Source: Tetmemena sp. SeJ-2015
Taxonomy: Eukaryota > Ciliophora > Spirotrichea > Sporadotrichida > Oxytrichidae
DNA length: 64,000 bases
Assembly (NCBI GenBank): GCA_027382625.1
Contig: JAJKFJ010022604.1
Coordinates: 1 to 64,000, forward strand
Reading direction: 5' to 3'
A program made the position numbers and the translations under genes. Below are positions 34,609-45,743 of the stretch, piece after piece; within the stretch, counting starts at the first letter, position 1; every line of letters starts with the position of its first letter. The notes under the pieces are model-generated. The model did not search any database and was not told the DNA's origin. It saw nothing but the letters and a program-made list of their open reading frames with translations.

Positions 34609-35862
34609 TCAGTTCTTGTTGCATGAATCCAATATTTTGGCAAGGATTTGAACTTTTAGATAGTGAACGTCCTCAATAGCTATGGCCTCGTCCTCTCTTT
34701 GTTCTCTGGAAACCAAACTCAGCCACTTGTGATCTTGCTACACTAGAAGTGTGTACAACAAGTTATATTCCTCCTCGCTCATTCACAGTTATTAGAAATT
34801 TGAAATGGAAATTTTTTAAAAAATATCTTATAAAGTATTACATTAAATTCTATAACCATTTGGTTTTAAATTTCCTCAAACTGATTGATGGTTAGAGCGG
34901 ATATGGTTGAATCATTAGGTGGTTGCTGAACCTCAGAAGGCATGACTTTGTTTTGAGTTCTGAGTAGCTATCCATCTTAGCTTCCTTCTTGGACATCTAT
35001 CAACAGTAAGCTCTGCAGGTTGAAGTTCTCTTTCAAGAGCACGCTTCCTTTCTTCTTTATTTGTGATCCATCAATAAATAATAACTTAATAAAAACTTAA
35101 TTATTTATCAGCGAGGTCGATTTCCATCCTGTTAAAGATCATAGCAGCAATCAGGAGGCAACTTGCCATAATGATTGATCCAGGAAAGTAGAGGCAGTGT
35201 GGGGCAAGGTAGCTTTCAAAAGCAATCTTCTCAGCGATGGTGATGAACAGTTTGAAGATAATTATAAAAGTGCTCTTTCAACTGGTCAACTTGCTTCTGA
35301 AGCGCTTCATCCCTAATGATTAAGCCGATTCTGATTTGATCATCGTAGTTCTTTAGGTGTGGGATGGCAGGTAACAATTCCTTTGTAGAAATAATGGTCT
35401 CTGAAAAACTCCAAGTGTTTGAAAGGCAGATCAAACTCAAAGTCAAACTAAATGCACTTCAAGACTTTGAATTCCAAGTCCACAAACTCCTCAAGCAAAC
35501 TCTCCTTGACTTCTGCGAAGGGCTTTTGCCTCGAAGCCATTCTTGCACTCACCTTTGCGGTTGTTGAAGTAGAACTCTATGATTCCTCTCGTAGGGAAGT
35601 TTCAGTAGTCAATTTTGCAGGCCACCATAATGCAAAGAGAGGAGAGCATGAGTCTGTCAAAGTCGGAGAAGGAGTTCTTGCAAGTGTACATGTGGAAGAT
35701 AGTCAAGGCGGTTCCACAAATATGGATTCTCAGACTAAAGTGTTGAGCGAGGTTCTGAATGTAAGCGACACACTCTTGGATTATCACAGCTTCCTGTTCT
35801 GCAGTGAGGCCTCTCTCCTCATTCACAGATTTGATGTAGTCAGCGTAGTGCAAAAGTTTCAT
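34609..35862 (-). CDS. Cyclin-fold protein
   Basis: Minus strand, ATG at 35860-35862. The first cyclin box reads CVAYIQNLAQHFSLRIHICG then ALTIFHMYTCKNSFSDFDRL, SSLCIMVACKIDY. The second fold includes FAEVKESLLEEFVDLEFKVL, FDFEFDLPFKHLEFF and YLAPHCLYFPGSIIMASCLL. TGA at 34609-34611 after a helical tail (EDVHYLKVQILAKILDSCNK). Features resemble the cyclin C/K/L/T group that regulates transcriptional CDKs, but the subfamily is not settled. One in-frame TGA follows ACKIDY, and three frame changes occur in 35230-35570. Small IESs, errors or decay could explain these. Confidence 0.7.
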
Positions 35863-35999
35863 TTTATACCGCAAGTTTATAAACAAAGCTAATAATTCTC
35901 ACATCAATTTAACCTGAGAGGTTTGAAATGTAGCAAGAGATAACTAGAGATAGAGAAGGAGTGTAATTTAATGCTGCTTGTTGTGAATTAAATTGTTTA

Positions 36000-38919
36000 A
36001 TGGATTATTTACAGAGCCAGTAACACCTTACAATTCCTTCGCCAACCTAGCACCAAACTTCTACTGTGATGAGTACTAGGAGCAGTCACCTTGATCCGGC
36101 CTAGCTTGCTTTGGAGTTTTCTCAGCAGTAACTTTAAGGGGTGCAGAGGAGGAAGACTCTCCTAAAGAGAGGGACTATTGTGAAGTATTCTCCATTCGAC
36201 TCCTATGTCAACAAGGCTAAGATCATCCAGAAATTTAACATTCACTCATTGGAATATAGTTAAATAGCTTATTGGTAACTTATTTGATTGACTCGGAGGA
36301 GCTGAAACAAATTAACAATGAAGACCAAAAGAAGGAGTACATAATTATTCCAGAATTGAATTTAGATAAATAAGAATGGATAAATGCAAATCCATGCAAA
36401 AATGAAGAATAATTTCAGCAAAAGAAAAGTTGTCAATTCATTAATAATAAAAATCCTTTAATTAAGAATTTAATGTCTTTTTAAAGTTTGTTATAATCAA
36501 GCTCAGCAGCATTTGAAGGATCAATTAAAGTCCTTTGACGATCAACTCAAGAAAAAACAAGTACATATAGAGACACTCAAGAAGCAGCAAGAACTCAGTC
36601 TCAGAAGATAGCAAGACAAGTACCCCTGGCTGCAGATCAACACTCCTCATAAAAAGAATTTAGAGTGGAGACTCAAGAATGAACTTCTTCAAAATCTACA
36701 AGTCGTAATTATAAAGTTAATGCTCTTAATTCGTTATAGCCCATTGCTTTCAAGGGCCAGACTCAGCAGAGAAAAATGAAGAGCAGCTTGTCCGAGGCTG
36801 ATCTCAAGCTACAACAGATAAAAGAGAGAAAAGACTTGCTCTCAAGTGGGGCTGTTTTACAAGACAACATTATACTGATATTTAATTATAGAACAGACTA
36901 TATAATCTATTTTTTATTGAAATAACGCAACCTTCAAATCATTTGTGAAAACATTTGAGACTACCTATGGATTTGGGGACTACCACTCTAAAATTTGCAG
37001 TTGCGAAGAATGTAAGCAGAGACAGTCCAACCGGAACCAAACTCAAAGTTTGTTTGCAACTAAATCTCAAATGATAAAATCTATGAAGCATCAGGATTCA
37101 TTCACCCTCAGAAGTGAGAACACAATTGAAACCTAAGAAAATTAGTAATCCCATCGAAAGCAATCTCAATAAAGACCTTTAACTGCTATGCATGGGGCTT
37201 AGTCATTTTAATAAAGTAATCCATATTATAAATTCTAAGGTGAGAAGAAGGGCTGGTCTGAGTTCGACGAATAGTTTTACAGGAATTATCGGTCAGAGTT
37301 GCGAGAAAGACTTGCAAATTAAATTCATTCATTCTATCCTAAAAAATTCATTATACTACAAATGAATCTCGCACAGGCCCTTGGGAATAAGTAATGCTGG
37401 GCTTCTTGAGAAAGATAGATTCCACACCTCTGATTCAAGCCCAAGTGAAAGTGGACCCTTCTGAAAAGTAGGAGAAGATTTTAACTCCTAAGAATTAGTT
37501 CGTATCCCCAGAGATGGCCCTAGTGTAGATATCCATATTATTTTTGCTTTAAGAAAGTAAACTCAATCACTGAGATAAACAACTGCTTGGATAAGAATTA
37601 CATTCAGAAGAAACTATAATTATAGTGTGTGTTGATTTATTCCCTCTCTATAAATATGTATATTTTAGCCAGGATGAACGACGAGGAGATAGACTTGATT
37701 GAAACCGAATTGGCAGATAAGATTATAAACGAGTATGAGGAGGAGAAGTCAGTCATCAAGACGCAGAGATTCCAATACCTGAAAAATAAGGTGCGAAGTT
37801 TATCTGAAAGACACCTCGAATACGAGACTAGGCATAATAAGGAGTAGCAACTCCAAGTTGCGCAAAGGGAACACAGGAGTATCACAAAAAGGATGAAAAT
37901 TATACTCAAGGGTCTAGATAAGAATATCATCTCACTCAAGAAACAACCACCCACTAAATTTGATAAGCTCTATCTCAACAAGCAGAATAGTGATTAGGGA
38001 AAACTTAGCAAGAACGTAGTCAAGATGAAAATACCTCAGAGTAAGTGAAAATACTTTCGTTAACTCCTTTTTTAGATTGGGATGCTTATAAGACTTAAAT
38101 GCTATTTGACAACTTCAGAGAGAAGCCCAACGAAAAGAAAGTTCCTAAAGCAGAGAAGATCAAGTTTAACAGAAACTTCCCTATGGAATTTTATGCCAAA
38201 AAATTTGCAGGTGGACCACTCAACTTTGTAGAGGACTCTGCTTAAAAGTCAAAGACTCCCATCAAACTCATTCTGAATGCAATTAGAATATGGAAGAATA
38301 AGAAGACTTTCATAACTGCTGAGCGCAAAAAGAGGGAAATGCTGTTATCGAAAAGGTTAGGTGATGACAACTAAGGAGGAGAATATATAATTTTAAGTTT
38401 GTTTTTAGAAAGTTCTAAGTTCCTCACCTTTTCAGAATTGCAAAAGGCAGTATTTAAATTTTAATTTATTCCACAACAATCTCAATCTGGTAAGACTGCA
38501 ACTCTAAAGTCATCTTATGTATTATAGATATAGAGGAGCATCTCTTATATTCCTGAGGAGGTGATAAATAAAACTAACTTGGAGGGTAACACTTGCCTGT
38601 ACGAAGCAGTTCGCTTCAAGATGCACGATCTAGTCAAAATTTTACTCCAAGTTCCTCTGATCAACATATTCGTGAAATAGAATGGTAATTTTAAACCAAT
38701 TATTATCTCTGTGATGTGATAGATGTAAGGTGTGAGCACAACAACACAGCACTTCATTAAGCTTTTATGAACAAGGATTTGTAAATGATAAAGATCCTCG
38801 CTGAAAAGAAAGCCAATCCAGAGAGCATAAACGAGCTTAAGAAAGCTCCATTTCAAATGGTAGAGAAAGCATGGCTGAAAAAGATAGGCTACAATCCAGT
38901 TTCTCACTAATTTAATTGA
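36000..38919 (+). CDS. Coiled-coil and ankyrin-repeat protein (interrupted)
   Basis: Plus strand from ATG at 36000 (MDYLQSQQHLTIPSPTQHQT) to TGA at 38917-38919. Coding blocks: a polar N-terminus with RRKTLLKRGTIVKYSPF; a coiled coil near 36500-36700 (HLKDQLKSFDDQLKKKQVHI); a Cys-containing stretch KICSCEECKQRQ near 36990; a second helix-rich block from 37674 (MNDEEIDLIETELADKIINE); then two ankyrin-like repeats near 38585-38790 (EGNTCLYEAVRFKMHDLVKI, EHNNTALHQAFMNKDL). Gaps at about 36706-36743, 37617-37669 and 38040-38085 look like GT-AG introns; others need IES removal. It could be two adjacent genes, split near 37600. No family name assigned. Confidence 0.55.
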
Positions 38920-39016
38920 CGCTTTACAAAATTATTTATTTGACTTAAAAATAGTTTTTAATTTCAAACATCAGGTATTTAAGTTAACTATTTAACATCT
39001 CAGTCTCTTCTTTGTT

Positions 39017-39292
39017 TCAGGCAGTCTTGACATAAAATAATATTGCATAGAGGTCGAATGATTGGAAGCTGGTGTTGCCTCCATAGTCTGATTTCCTCGT
39101 CTGCTCTCCTTTTTGAATAACATGCTCTATTTCCTGATAATAAAAAACAACATTCATACTTTGATCGGTTTTGAGGTTGAGAGTAGTGCTAGCTGGGTCA
39201 TTGAGTTTCATATAATTGGAGTAGGAATTCTAAACTTGGGAGTCCGTCAAATCTGTGCTCTCTCTTTTTTGCTCTCTCAAAAGCCTCCTCAT
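39017..39292 (-). CDS. Hypothetical protein, 91 aa
   Basis: Uninterrupted minus-strand ORF with TAA/TAG as Gln, ATG at 39290-39292, TGA at 39017-39019. Basic N-terminus (MRRLLREQKRES), then VFYYQEIEHVIQKGEQTRK and FQSFDLYAILFYVKT. No family recognised. It may be the C-terminal exon of a larger gene, but the intact start, normal composition and TGA support a short gene. The 3' end faces that of the ankyrin gene about 100 bp away. Confidence 0.5.
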
Positions 39293-39359
39293 ATCCAATA
39301 AATATAATTTCTCATAAAAAAATATATTTTAGGTTAATGAAATTATTTCTAAATAATTA

Positions 39360-42300
39360 AATTAAGCAGCCTAATTTAAAAGAAGTTAGCTTTAATGCTA
39401 GCATTAATTTTAATGAAGAAAAAAATCGAATTTTTTATTGAATTTTTTAGAATAGTGTTTTCTGGTTATTAAGATGACTCTACCGACTCTTCTTGATCGT
39501 CCTGATATTATATATTTATTTGTATAATAAATATAAATTAGATATTGGTAGATTCTTTTCTGTATGAATTCAATGCGTGGTTCTTAGTCGAGGCATGGCT
39601 TCATTTGCATATTGAATCTTATATCAATAGTAAAAATAATAATGTAAATTGATTTATATCCCTAAAAGGAACTATCTTTTTCTGACTTTCAACCTGGTCT
39701 ATATATTTCATAGTTTTTAGATTGAAGTGCAGCTGAACTATTTTCTTGGATTCCACGTTAGTCCATGCCTAACTATTTTAAGGCTTTTTTATGTGGTTAC
39801 CCATGCCTTAAAATTCTAATAGTGAAATTTAATAATTTTATTAAATTAAATACATCTGGGGAAATAGATTAGCAAAGAAAGTATTTTAAGAGCATGCAAT
39901 TCAAAAAATAAGTATTCTAAATTAATAAATCTAGCCTTGCGATTATGATGGCAGTGAATAATTGATGGGCCTCAGCAATTTAGGAGTATCAGTAAAGTTA
40001 TGCTGACTTTAAGACTTAGCAAGGATTTTATCTTGGCTATCTATGTCAGTAGGCTGCTGCTATTTGGGAAATTTGAGCTGGACAGTTTTCAATAATTTGG
40101 CTTAATCTGAATTTTGCTAATTATTATTTGAATGCTTGTTAAGAAATGATTATCTGGCCTAGTTTTGTACCTTGACCTTGGGCGAAGAATCTAGTTTCTA
40201 AATGCCTATTAGTCGGAGTTATCGGGGCTTAAGAGATTTCTAGAACTCATTATAAACAAATTAAAATATTTAAATTATATAATGAAAGAATATTGCTTAT
40301 CTATGATGAAGAATTAATTTATTTCAATACCTATATTTTTCAACTATATTTTCAGCTCTTTCATCGTTCAAAGATTGGATTGAAACAAATTGTGGCTGGC
40401 TTCTCTACTCCAAAAGCTTTCTCTTTAATTACATTATTAACATAAAATATACACTCTTCATTTTTATATTATTACTGTCTAGAGTAAAGCTGAGCTCTTG
40501 ACTGTACCAGATCACAAATTCCAGAAACGAAGTCTGTTTGACTAGTCCTTGGTCTATTCGCAATAATTAAACTCTGAGAGTTACTTTGCCTTCTGGTTTG
40601 CGCAATGGACTAAGTGGCTAGAGTGGGATTGGCAAAGCTTGAGCTATAAAAATTGAACTGCTGAGTAAACAAAGGAGTTCCTTATAGCTGGTTACTCTCA
40701 ACTTCTCTTTGAATTAACTTTGTCGAGGGAATTATTATTCAAGAAATAAGATAAAATAAGAGAATGAAATATTATCTCTTCATGAATACTATTTTTGGGG
40801 TTATTAATTTTTAAGATTGCTTTGGATTTTAAGATCGGCCTGTTTATACATTCTCATTTGCATAATAAATATTGATTAATTATCAAAAAATGAGAATTAA
40901 TTTAAGTAAAAATAACCTTCTTATAAATTATCAAGGATCGAGAAGTCGAATATCATTATCAAATTATGAAAACTGTGCAGAAACTTTTGATTGTCAGTTA
41001 GAAAAGCAAATTTATTTTTAGCCAACTAATTTAATTCACTAAAATCATCTTAGAATAAAAATTAGCAAATTATGTTTATATTTTATAATCATCTTATTAC
41101 TTAGGTTGTTGGTTATCTTTGTTTTGAATATTTTTTGCTGTTTATTTTTAGCTAGTTTATAGCTCTGACTGTGCTACTATTTGTTAAGATTATTAAAAAG
41201 AGAACTGGTTGTTAACCAAGATAGCAGGCGATTGATGTTAATTGAAAATGGCTTTAAAGTTCCTGTAGGAATTCAGAGATGTCTCGTTGTCGTTCTTCAG
41301 GCTAGAGTTTATTCAAAATATAAAAATTTGAAAAATGTAAGAATTTATAAAGAGATATAATAAACTAAAAGTAAATTAGTTACTCTTATTCAATTCTATT
41401 TATGTGAGTTACTAAAGCTCTTAATCTGAATCATCCTTCTCTGAGCAAGAGTATGCTAGTTAGGATCGTTAGAGATCATATCCTTAACTATAAATAAATT
41501 ATATACTACTTGCATCGATGTCAAATTTAAATAAAAAGCAATAGGTTCCTTTCATTTAATTTTTTTATTTAAATAAATATTCTGTAAATAGTAAGTTTAT
41601 AAACTAATTAAAACACCTATTTTAAAAAAGGATGAATCTATTTATTTTTTCTTTAATTTGTGCCGATTAAAGAAAATAAACTATCTTTAATAATTGAAAA
41701 TACCGTATCTATTTTAAATTATAAATGGATGTTCTCGGTGAAGCTCTTTGATATGGAAAATTGAAATTAGGATTGAGTTTATTAGCTAGGTCAGGAGTCT
41801 ATGAAAGTGAATGCTTGTTAATTTCTTAACCTTGAATAGAATTTTATTTCAGGTAATTTTCCTGTTAAACTTGAATAATTTCAGGTTGTAAAATTTAAAC
41901 TTTGACGTCCGTTGGTACGTAGAGACCTTCCCTTTAATTGAATTGGGGTGTGTCATCTAAGTTGTAATTGGCATGAAAAGCTGGGTTGTTAATTGAATAG
42001 CTGTAAACACTGGTCTCTTGATCATAATTTGTTTGCGGTTAAATTAACCTTTCCAGTCGTTCTATAAATTAATTTAATTTTCATAAATTGTAATCATTAT
42101 AATGAACAAGATAAATTATCTTTTCTAATTATGAATTAATTCTTTGGTGATTGGTCTGAAAATTTCCTATACCTCCTTCTTTTGTAACTACTTTTGATTG
42201 TCGAGTTCTTTGATCTTGTAATTTTTCTGTAGCAGATTTTTTAGATGAGGATTCTCGTTCTCTATAAAATACTTCCTAAATACTTTCTTCTGATGCGTGA

Positions 42301-42367
42301 GACCTTGAAACTTCTGCAAGTCCATCACCAGAAATTTAAAACTAGAGCTCTCTTATTTCTCAGTCAT
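39360..42367 (-). CDS. Heavily interrupted coiled-coil/disordered gene
   Basis: Minus strand, ATG at 42365-42367 (MTEKQESSSFKFLVMDLQKF, then a helix KVFRKYFIENENPHLKNLLQ). Further coding blocks lie at about 41880-42060 (FHANYNLDDTPQFNQREGLY), 41400-41460, 40140-40250 (SRNLLSPDNSDQQAFRNQIL) and near 39480 (acidic DDQEESVESSQQPEN). They are separated by AT-rich spacers of 80-300 bp. Some spacers have GT-AG ends (42061-42175, GTATAG to TTATAG); others do not and may be IESs. The full protein could not be assembled by hand. Low-complexity polar composition; no domain recognised. Confidence 0.45.
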
Positions 42368-42675
42368 TTTAATTTATCTCTATATTTTATGATGGCTTCT
42401 AATCATTTATGATAAATTCTCATACAAAAGTATAAAAGTGTAGGTAAAATTTAAATCTTATTTCTTTTTCAGATAAACAAAAAAATTTAACCTAAAATTA
42501 AAAGCCTTATCATTTTATATTAAAACAATATATCATTTCTTAAACTGAAAGCAGTTTATTTTCTTAGCATATAAGTACGAGTATATAAAATATTTGGCTT
42601 ACAATTGCATCTAAATCTATGATAATATAAGAAATTATCGGCTCTTTAAGAGAATTATAATATAATAGATATTAC

Positions 42676-43437
42676 ATGTTGATCAACTAGAGAGAATTTA
42701 ATGATGGATAGGGACAAAGGTCTTTATTCAAGATAGTTCTAAGAATCCTCCACTTCCTCCTCCTCGCCATGCACCTCGGCCTCAAGCGCTTTAACTCCTA
42801 CGTAGAGGCTAAGAAAAGCAAGTTGCGCTACCTCTATCTTACTATGAGGTACTTCACCGATGAGAGAATGCTCAAGGCCTGCTCACGCATGGTAACTAAG
42901 GACATGTCCCACTCCTCTATTATAATCAATTCATTCAACTCAGATACCAATAGCAATCGAGGAGAAATTTTGAAAGTAGCCGAGGTCATCTCCTATTTAG
43001 TGGAGGCAGGTTCTCAGCTAATAACAGTCTTTGAATAATCTGGCAACCTGCTACTCTAGAAGAAAACCATAGAGTAGATGATCTGCAAACTCTTGGATAC
43101 ACCAAACTTGTAATCTCACTAGGGAACTTTCAAGGTTCAGTAGGCCAGCCACCCTCAAACAATTCAATTCAAATACTAATCTCAACCCATTGACTCAGCT
43201 AAGAACATAACAGTGGCTTTCTTGAGCAGTGAACAAAACCTAAAGGATTTACTCCAGGTCTGCAAAACTCTCGGCAAACAGAAGAAAGAGCAGCAGAAAT
43301 CATTCTTGGAAAACACTCTTGATCATTATTTTATTTGTGAATGTTCTATATGTATGTGTGTTTTGAATTATATTTTGAGTCAACTGAGAGGAAGTAAGCA
43401 TTTGCGGAGATTGAGTAATATTTACACGGCAACATGA
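42676..43437 (+). CDS. Hypothetical protein, about 253 aa
   Basis: One continuous frame with TAA/TAG as Gln, ATG at 42676 (MLINQREFNDGQGQRSLFKI) to TGA at 43435-43437. It contains a hydrophobic helix (IVLRILHFLLLAMHLGLKRF), then SKLRYLYLTMRYFTDERMLK, EILKVAEVISYLVEAGSQLI, and a Q/K-rich end (KDLLQVCKTLGKQKKEQQKS). The last about 40 residues (FICECSICMCVLNYILSQ) lie in more AT-rich DNA and may be intronic or IES read-through. No family recognised. Confidence 0.5.
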
Positions 43438-43622
43438 TAAGTTATTCCTTCGCTAAGCAGGATAAGTCTATCAGCAAAAACCCCTAGATCACTTTCGTAT
43501 TCAATAGCAATCTTTATATTTAAGATCAGTGTTTGTTATTCCTAAATAAAAACAGTGTAAGCTTAAACTATTAGTGAGATATCTTGTATTTCTTATAAAG
43601 GCTTTAAAATTTCTTAATATTA

Positions 43623-43781
43623 ATGAGCAACTAAGACATAATAGAAATGCCTGGGTACCCCTGTCTAATGAAGGAGATAGCTGAAATATTTGACTGCGGG
43701 TATCTAAGGAACTACAAGGTTATAAACTTTATCTAAAACATGGAGAAGTATTCCTCTATTTAGTAGAGGTGGGGGTTATGA
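43623..43781 (+). CDS. Short coding segment
   Basis: A 52-codon ORF, MSNQDIIEMPGYPCLMKEIA then FDCGYLRNYKVINFIQNMEK, ending at TGA. Its composition is protein-like, whereas the flanks are AT noise. It may be a further exon of the gene at 42676-43437 or a small separate gene. Confidence 0.35.
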
Positions 43782-43883
43782 AATTTTAACTTATAAGTTT
43801 TTGGATTTTCGATTTAAACGTGTTTTTCCTTTTCTTAACTTTTCAAATTTTCACTTCCCTCTTTCACTTAAAGAAGAATTAGA

Positions 43884-44117
43884 TCACAAGTCAGAATTAC
43901 TTTGAAATTAATCTACCACCACCACTTACTCTGATGATTATTGCTATGGTAGTAGGTTTGTGACCTATTTAAGTTTATCTTCTTCAAATTCAAATTCCAA
44001 AAAGCCTAGAAAGTAAGCTACTGAGAGAAGGAAAATTGCCATAACGCTCATCTCCATGAAAAGAATGAAAATGTTTCTCCCAAAGACATCAGCTGCTTCC
44101 TTAAGTTAATCTTCCAT
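43884..44117 (-). CDS. Small single-pass membrane protein, 77 aa
   Basis: Minus-strand ORF, ATG at 44115-44117, TGA at 43884-43886. MEDQLKEAADVFGRNIF is followed by a strong membrane segment (ILFMEMSVMAIFLLSVAYFL) and an acidic then Gln/Val-rich tail. The pattern suits a tail-flanked membrane anchor. No family recognised. Confidence 0.5.
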
Positions 44118-44350
44118 GTTTAAATAATTAAGCTATAATAAATAATTCATAGTTTTCTTCTTTCCCAGAACGTGAAAGTTTATTTCCTTTCTTGGAGTAG
44201 TATTATTTGAGATGGAGAATCACTTCCTTTCTTTAGTCTTTATCTTTGATAGCTTGAATCATTCGATTTATTTCTTACTCAGACTTAGACTCCACTGCTT
44301 TTAAGAATTCACCTATTTTAACATCTTATTCCAAGAAATATTTTTAATTT
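44089..44350 (-). CDS. Helical coding segment of unknown gene
   Basis: The minus strand is open over about 87 codons: RRLNQKYFLEQDVKIGEFLK, VESKSEQEINRMIQAIKDKD, KEVILHLKQYYSKKGNKLSR, with a TGA at 44089-44091. No start ATG near 44350; upstream sequence is AT-rich. Probably the 3' segment of an interrupted gene. It overlaps the start of the next ORF on the same strand by 29 bp, so one of the two boundaries is likely wrong. Confidence 0.4.
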
Positions 44351-45150
44351 AATCGTCTGAGAATGATTAAACATAATCTATTACAACATTTGTTCAATTA
44401 AGATTAAAGAACCACAAAAACTGGTCCTGAAAATTTTATCAATTAAAATAAAATAATTTTCGAAATTAATTTTTCCTACTAGATTTAGTGAATGATTTTT
44501 TCCGTATTCAATAGAGTTTCTATATTTATGTTGGTAAGCGAATTCATTTTATGGAAATATGCCTATTTTGTTTACAAAATAATTGCAATTTTTTGTTAAA
44601 AAATCTTTGAGCAAAACTTTGAAAGTCCTTAATATAACATTTTTTTGAAGACACTCTCAATTAGTTAATTTGAGATTGATCTTGAGGTATTCTAAGTTCA
44701 TTAAGAAATTTAGGATTCTACTATATTTTAACTTCTGATATTTCCAATTTGCAGAAAGTGAACATTAAATTTATTTTACCAAAAATTTCTGTGGAACAAA
44801 GGCCTTTATAAATGATGTATATGACATTTAAATAATCTTATTTAAATAATATAATGCTAATTTCAGCTAAAAGTAAATTCAGGAATAGGAAACACCTTAA
44901 TTAGGAATCTATTCCTTAGGTTCTTGATCTTTCTTAAACCCAAAAGTAAATTGAAATAAAATATATATAATCAATGCTAGGTGTATATTTATATTTTAAT
45001 AGCTAAATGAAATTTTATATAGATATTTTGAAAATATAGTCTGCTGCTATTCATAATTAAAATATAAAAGTTGATCTTCTAATTTGTTCATAGTTTATTT
45101 TTTATAGATCATATTAGATTTCATTTTTAATAAATCTTAAATTATGATGA
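44351..45150. other. AT-rich non-coding interval
   Basis: No supported gene. Weak coding-like stretches near 44340-44420 could be an upstream segment of the helical ORF. Confidence 0.35.
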
Positions 45151-45483
45151 CAAAAGAAGAGATCTCCTTGATGATCCAAAAAACAAAGAAATAATATGAT
45201 CGAATAAAAAATTAAGTTAAAGATACGATTAGATAATATAATTTCCCTCTAGATTAGTTTAAATAAAATTAAAACTTTTGGTAAGATTGCTATTATTTTC
45301 ATATCTTAAAGTGTATTTATAATTTGTTAAAAATAAACAGCATTCGACTTTATCAGTTGGTTTTGCAATTGATTTATTTGCTGATTGCTTGTTTGGATCC
45401 TCTTGAGGTTGCTCTTTTTTCGAGACCATAACAATAGCCAAAAGCCCAACAAGTAGTCCACCTGCTATTTACAGAAATACCAT
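45151..45483 (-). CDS. Small N-anchored membrane protein
   Basis: Minus strand, ATG at 45481-45483: MVFLQIAGGLLVGLLAIVMV (one membrane segment), then a hydrophilic stretch SKKEQPQEDPNKQSANKSIA and VECCLFLTNYKYTLRYENNS. Downstream the frame stays open into AT-rich DNA, so the real 3' end is uncertain and may lie before an IES. Looks like a short membrane-anchored protein; no family recognised. Confidence 0.45.
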
Positions 45484-45743
45484 TGATTTATTTATTTTAT
45501 TGATTTGCAATTTCTAATTTATTTTAATAAAACAATTAAAAAAAAGATAGATAATCAACTTAAAAATTATAATTATATTTGAATATATTAAAATTTTCCT
45601 TAAAAGTTTTTTAATCTCATTATAATCTAAAAATATTTTAAATGAGGCAATCTTTTATATATTTGCATTTGTATAGTCAAAATAAAGATAAGAGAGAAAG
45701 AATCTGTATAGAGAAAATTAAAGCCTTGATAATTATATAATCT

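Noticed and set aside
35452..35892. 146-aa plus-strand ORF
   Set aside because: Antisense of the cyclin-fold gene, whose minus-strand frame has clear family signatures.
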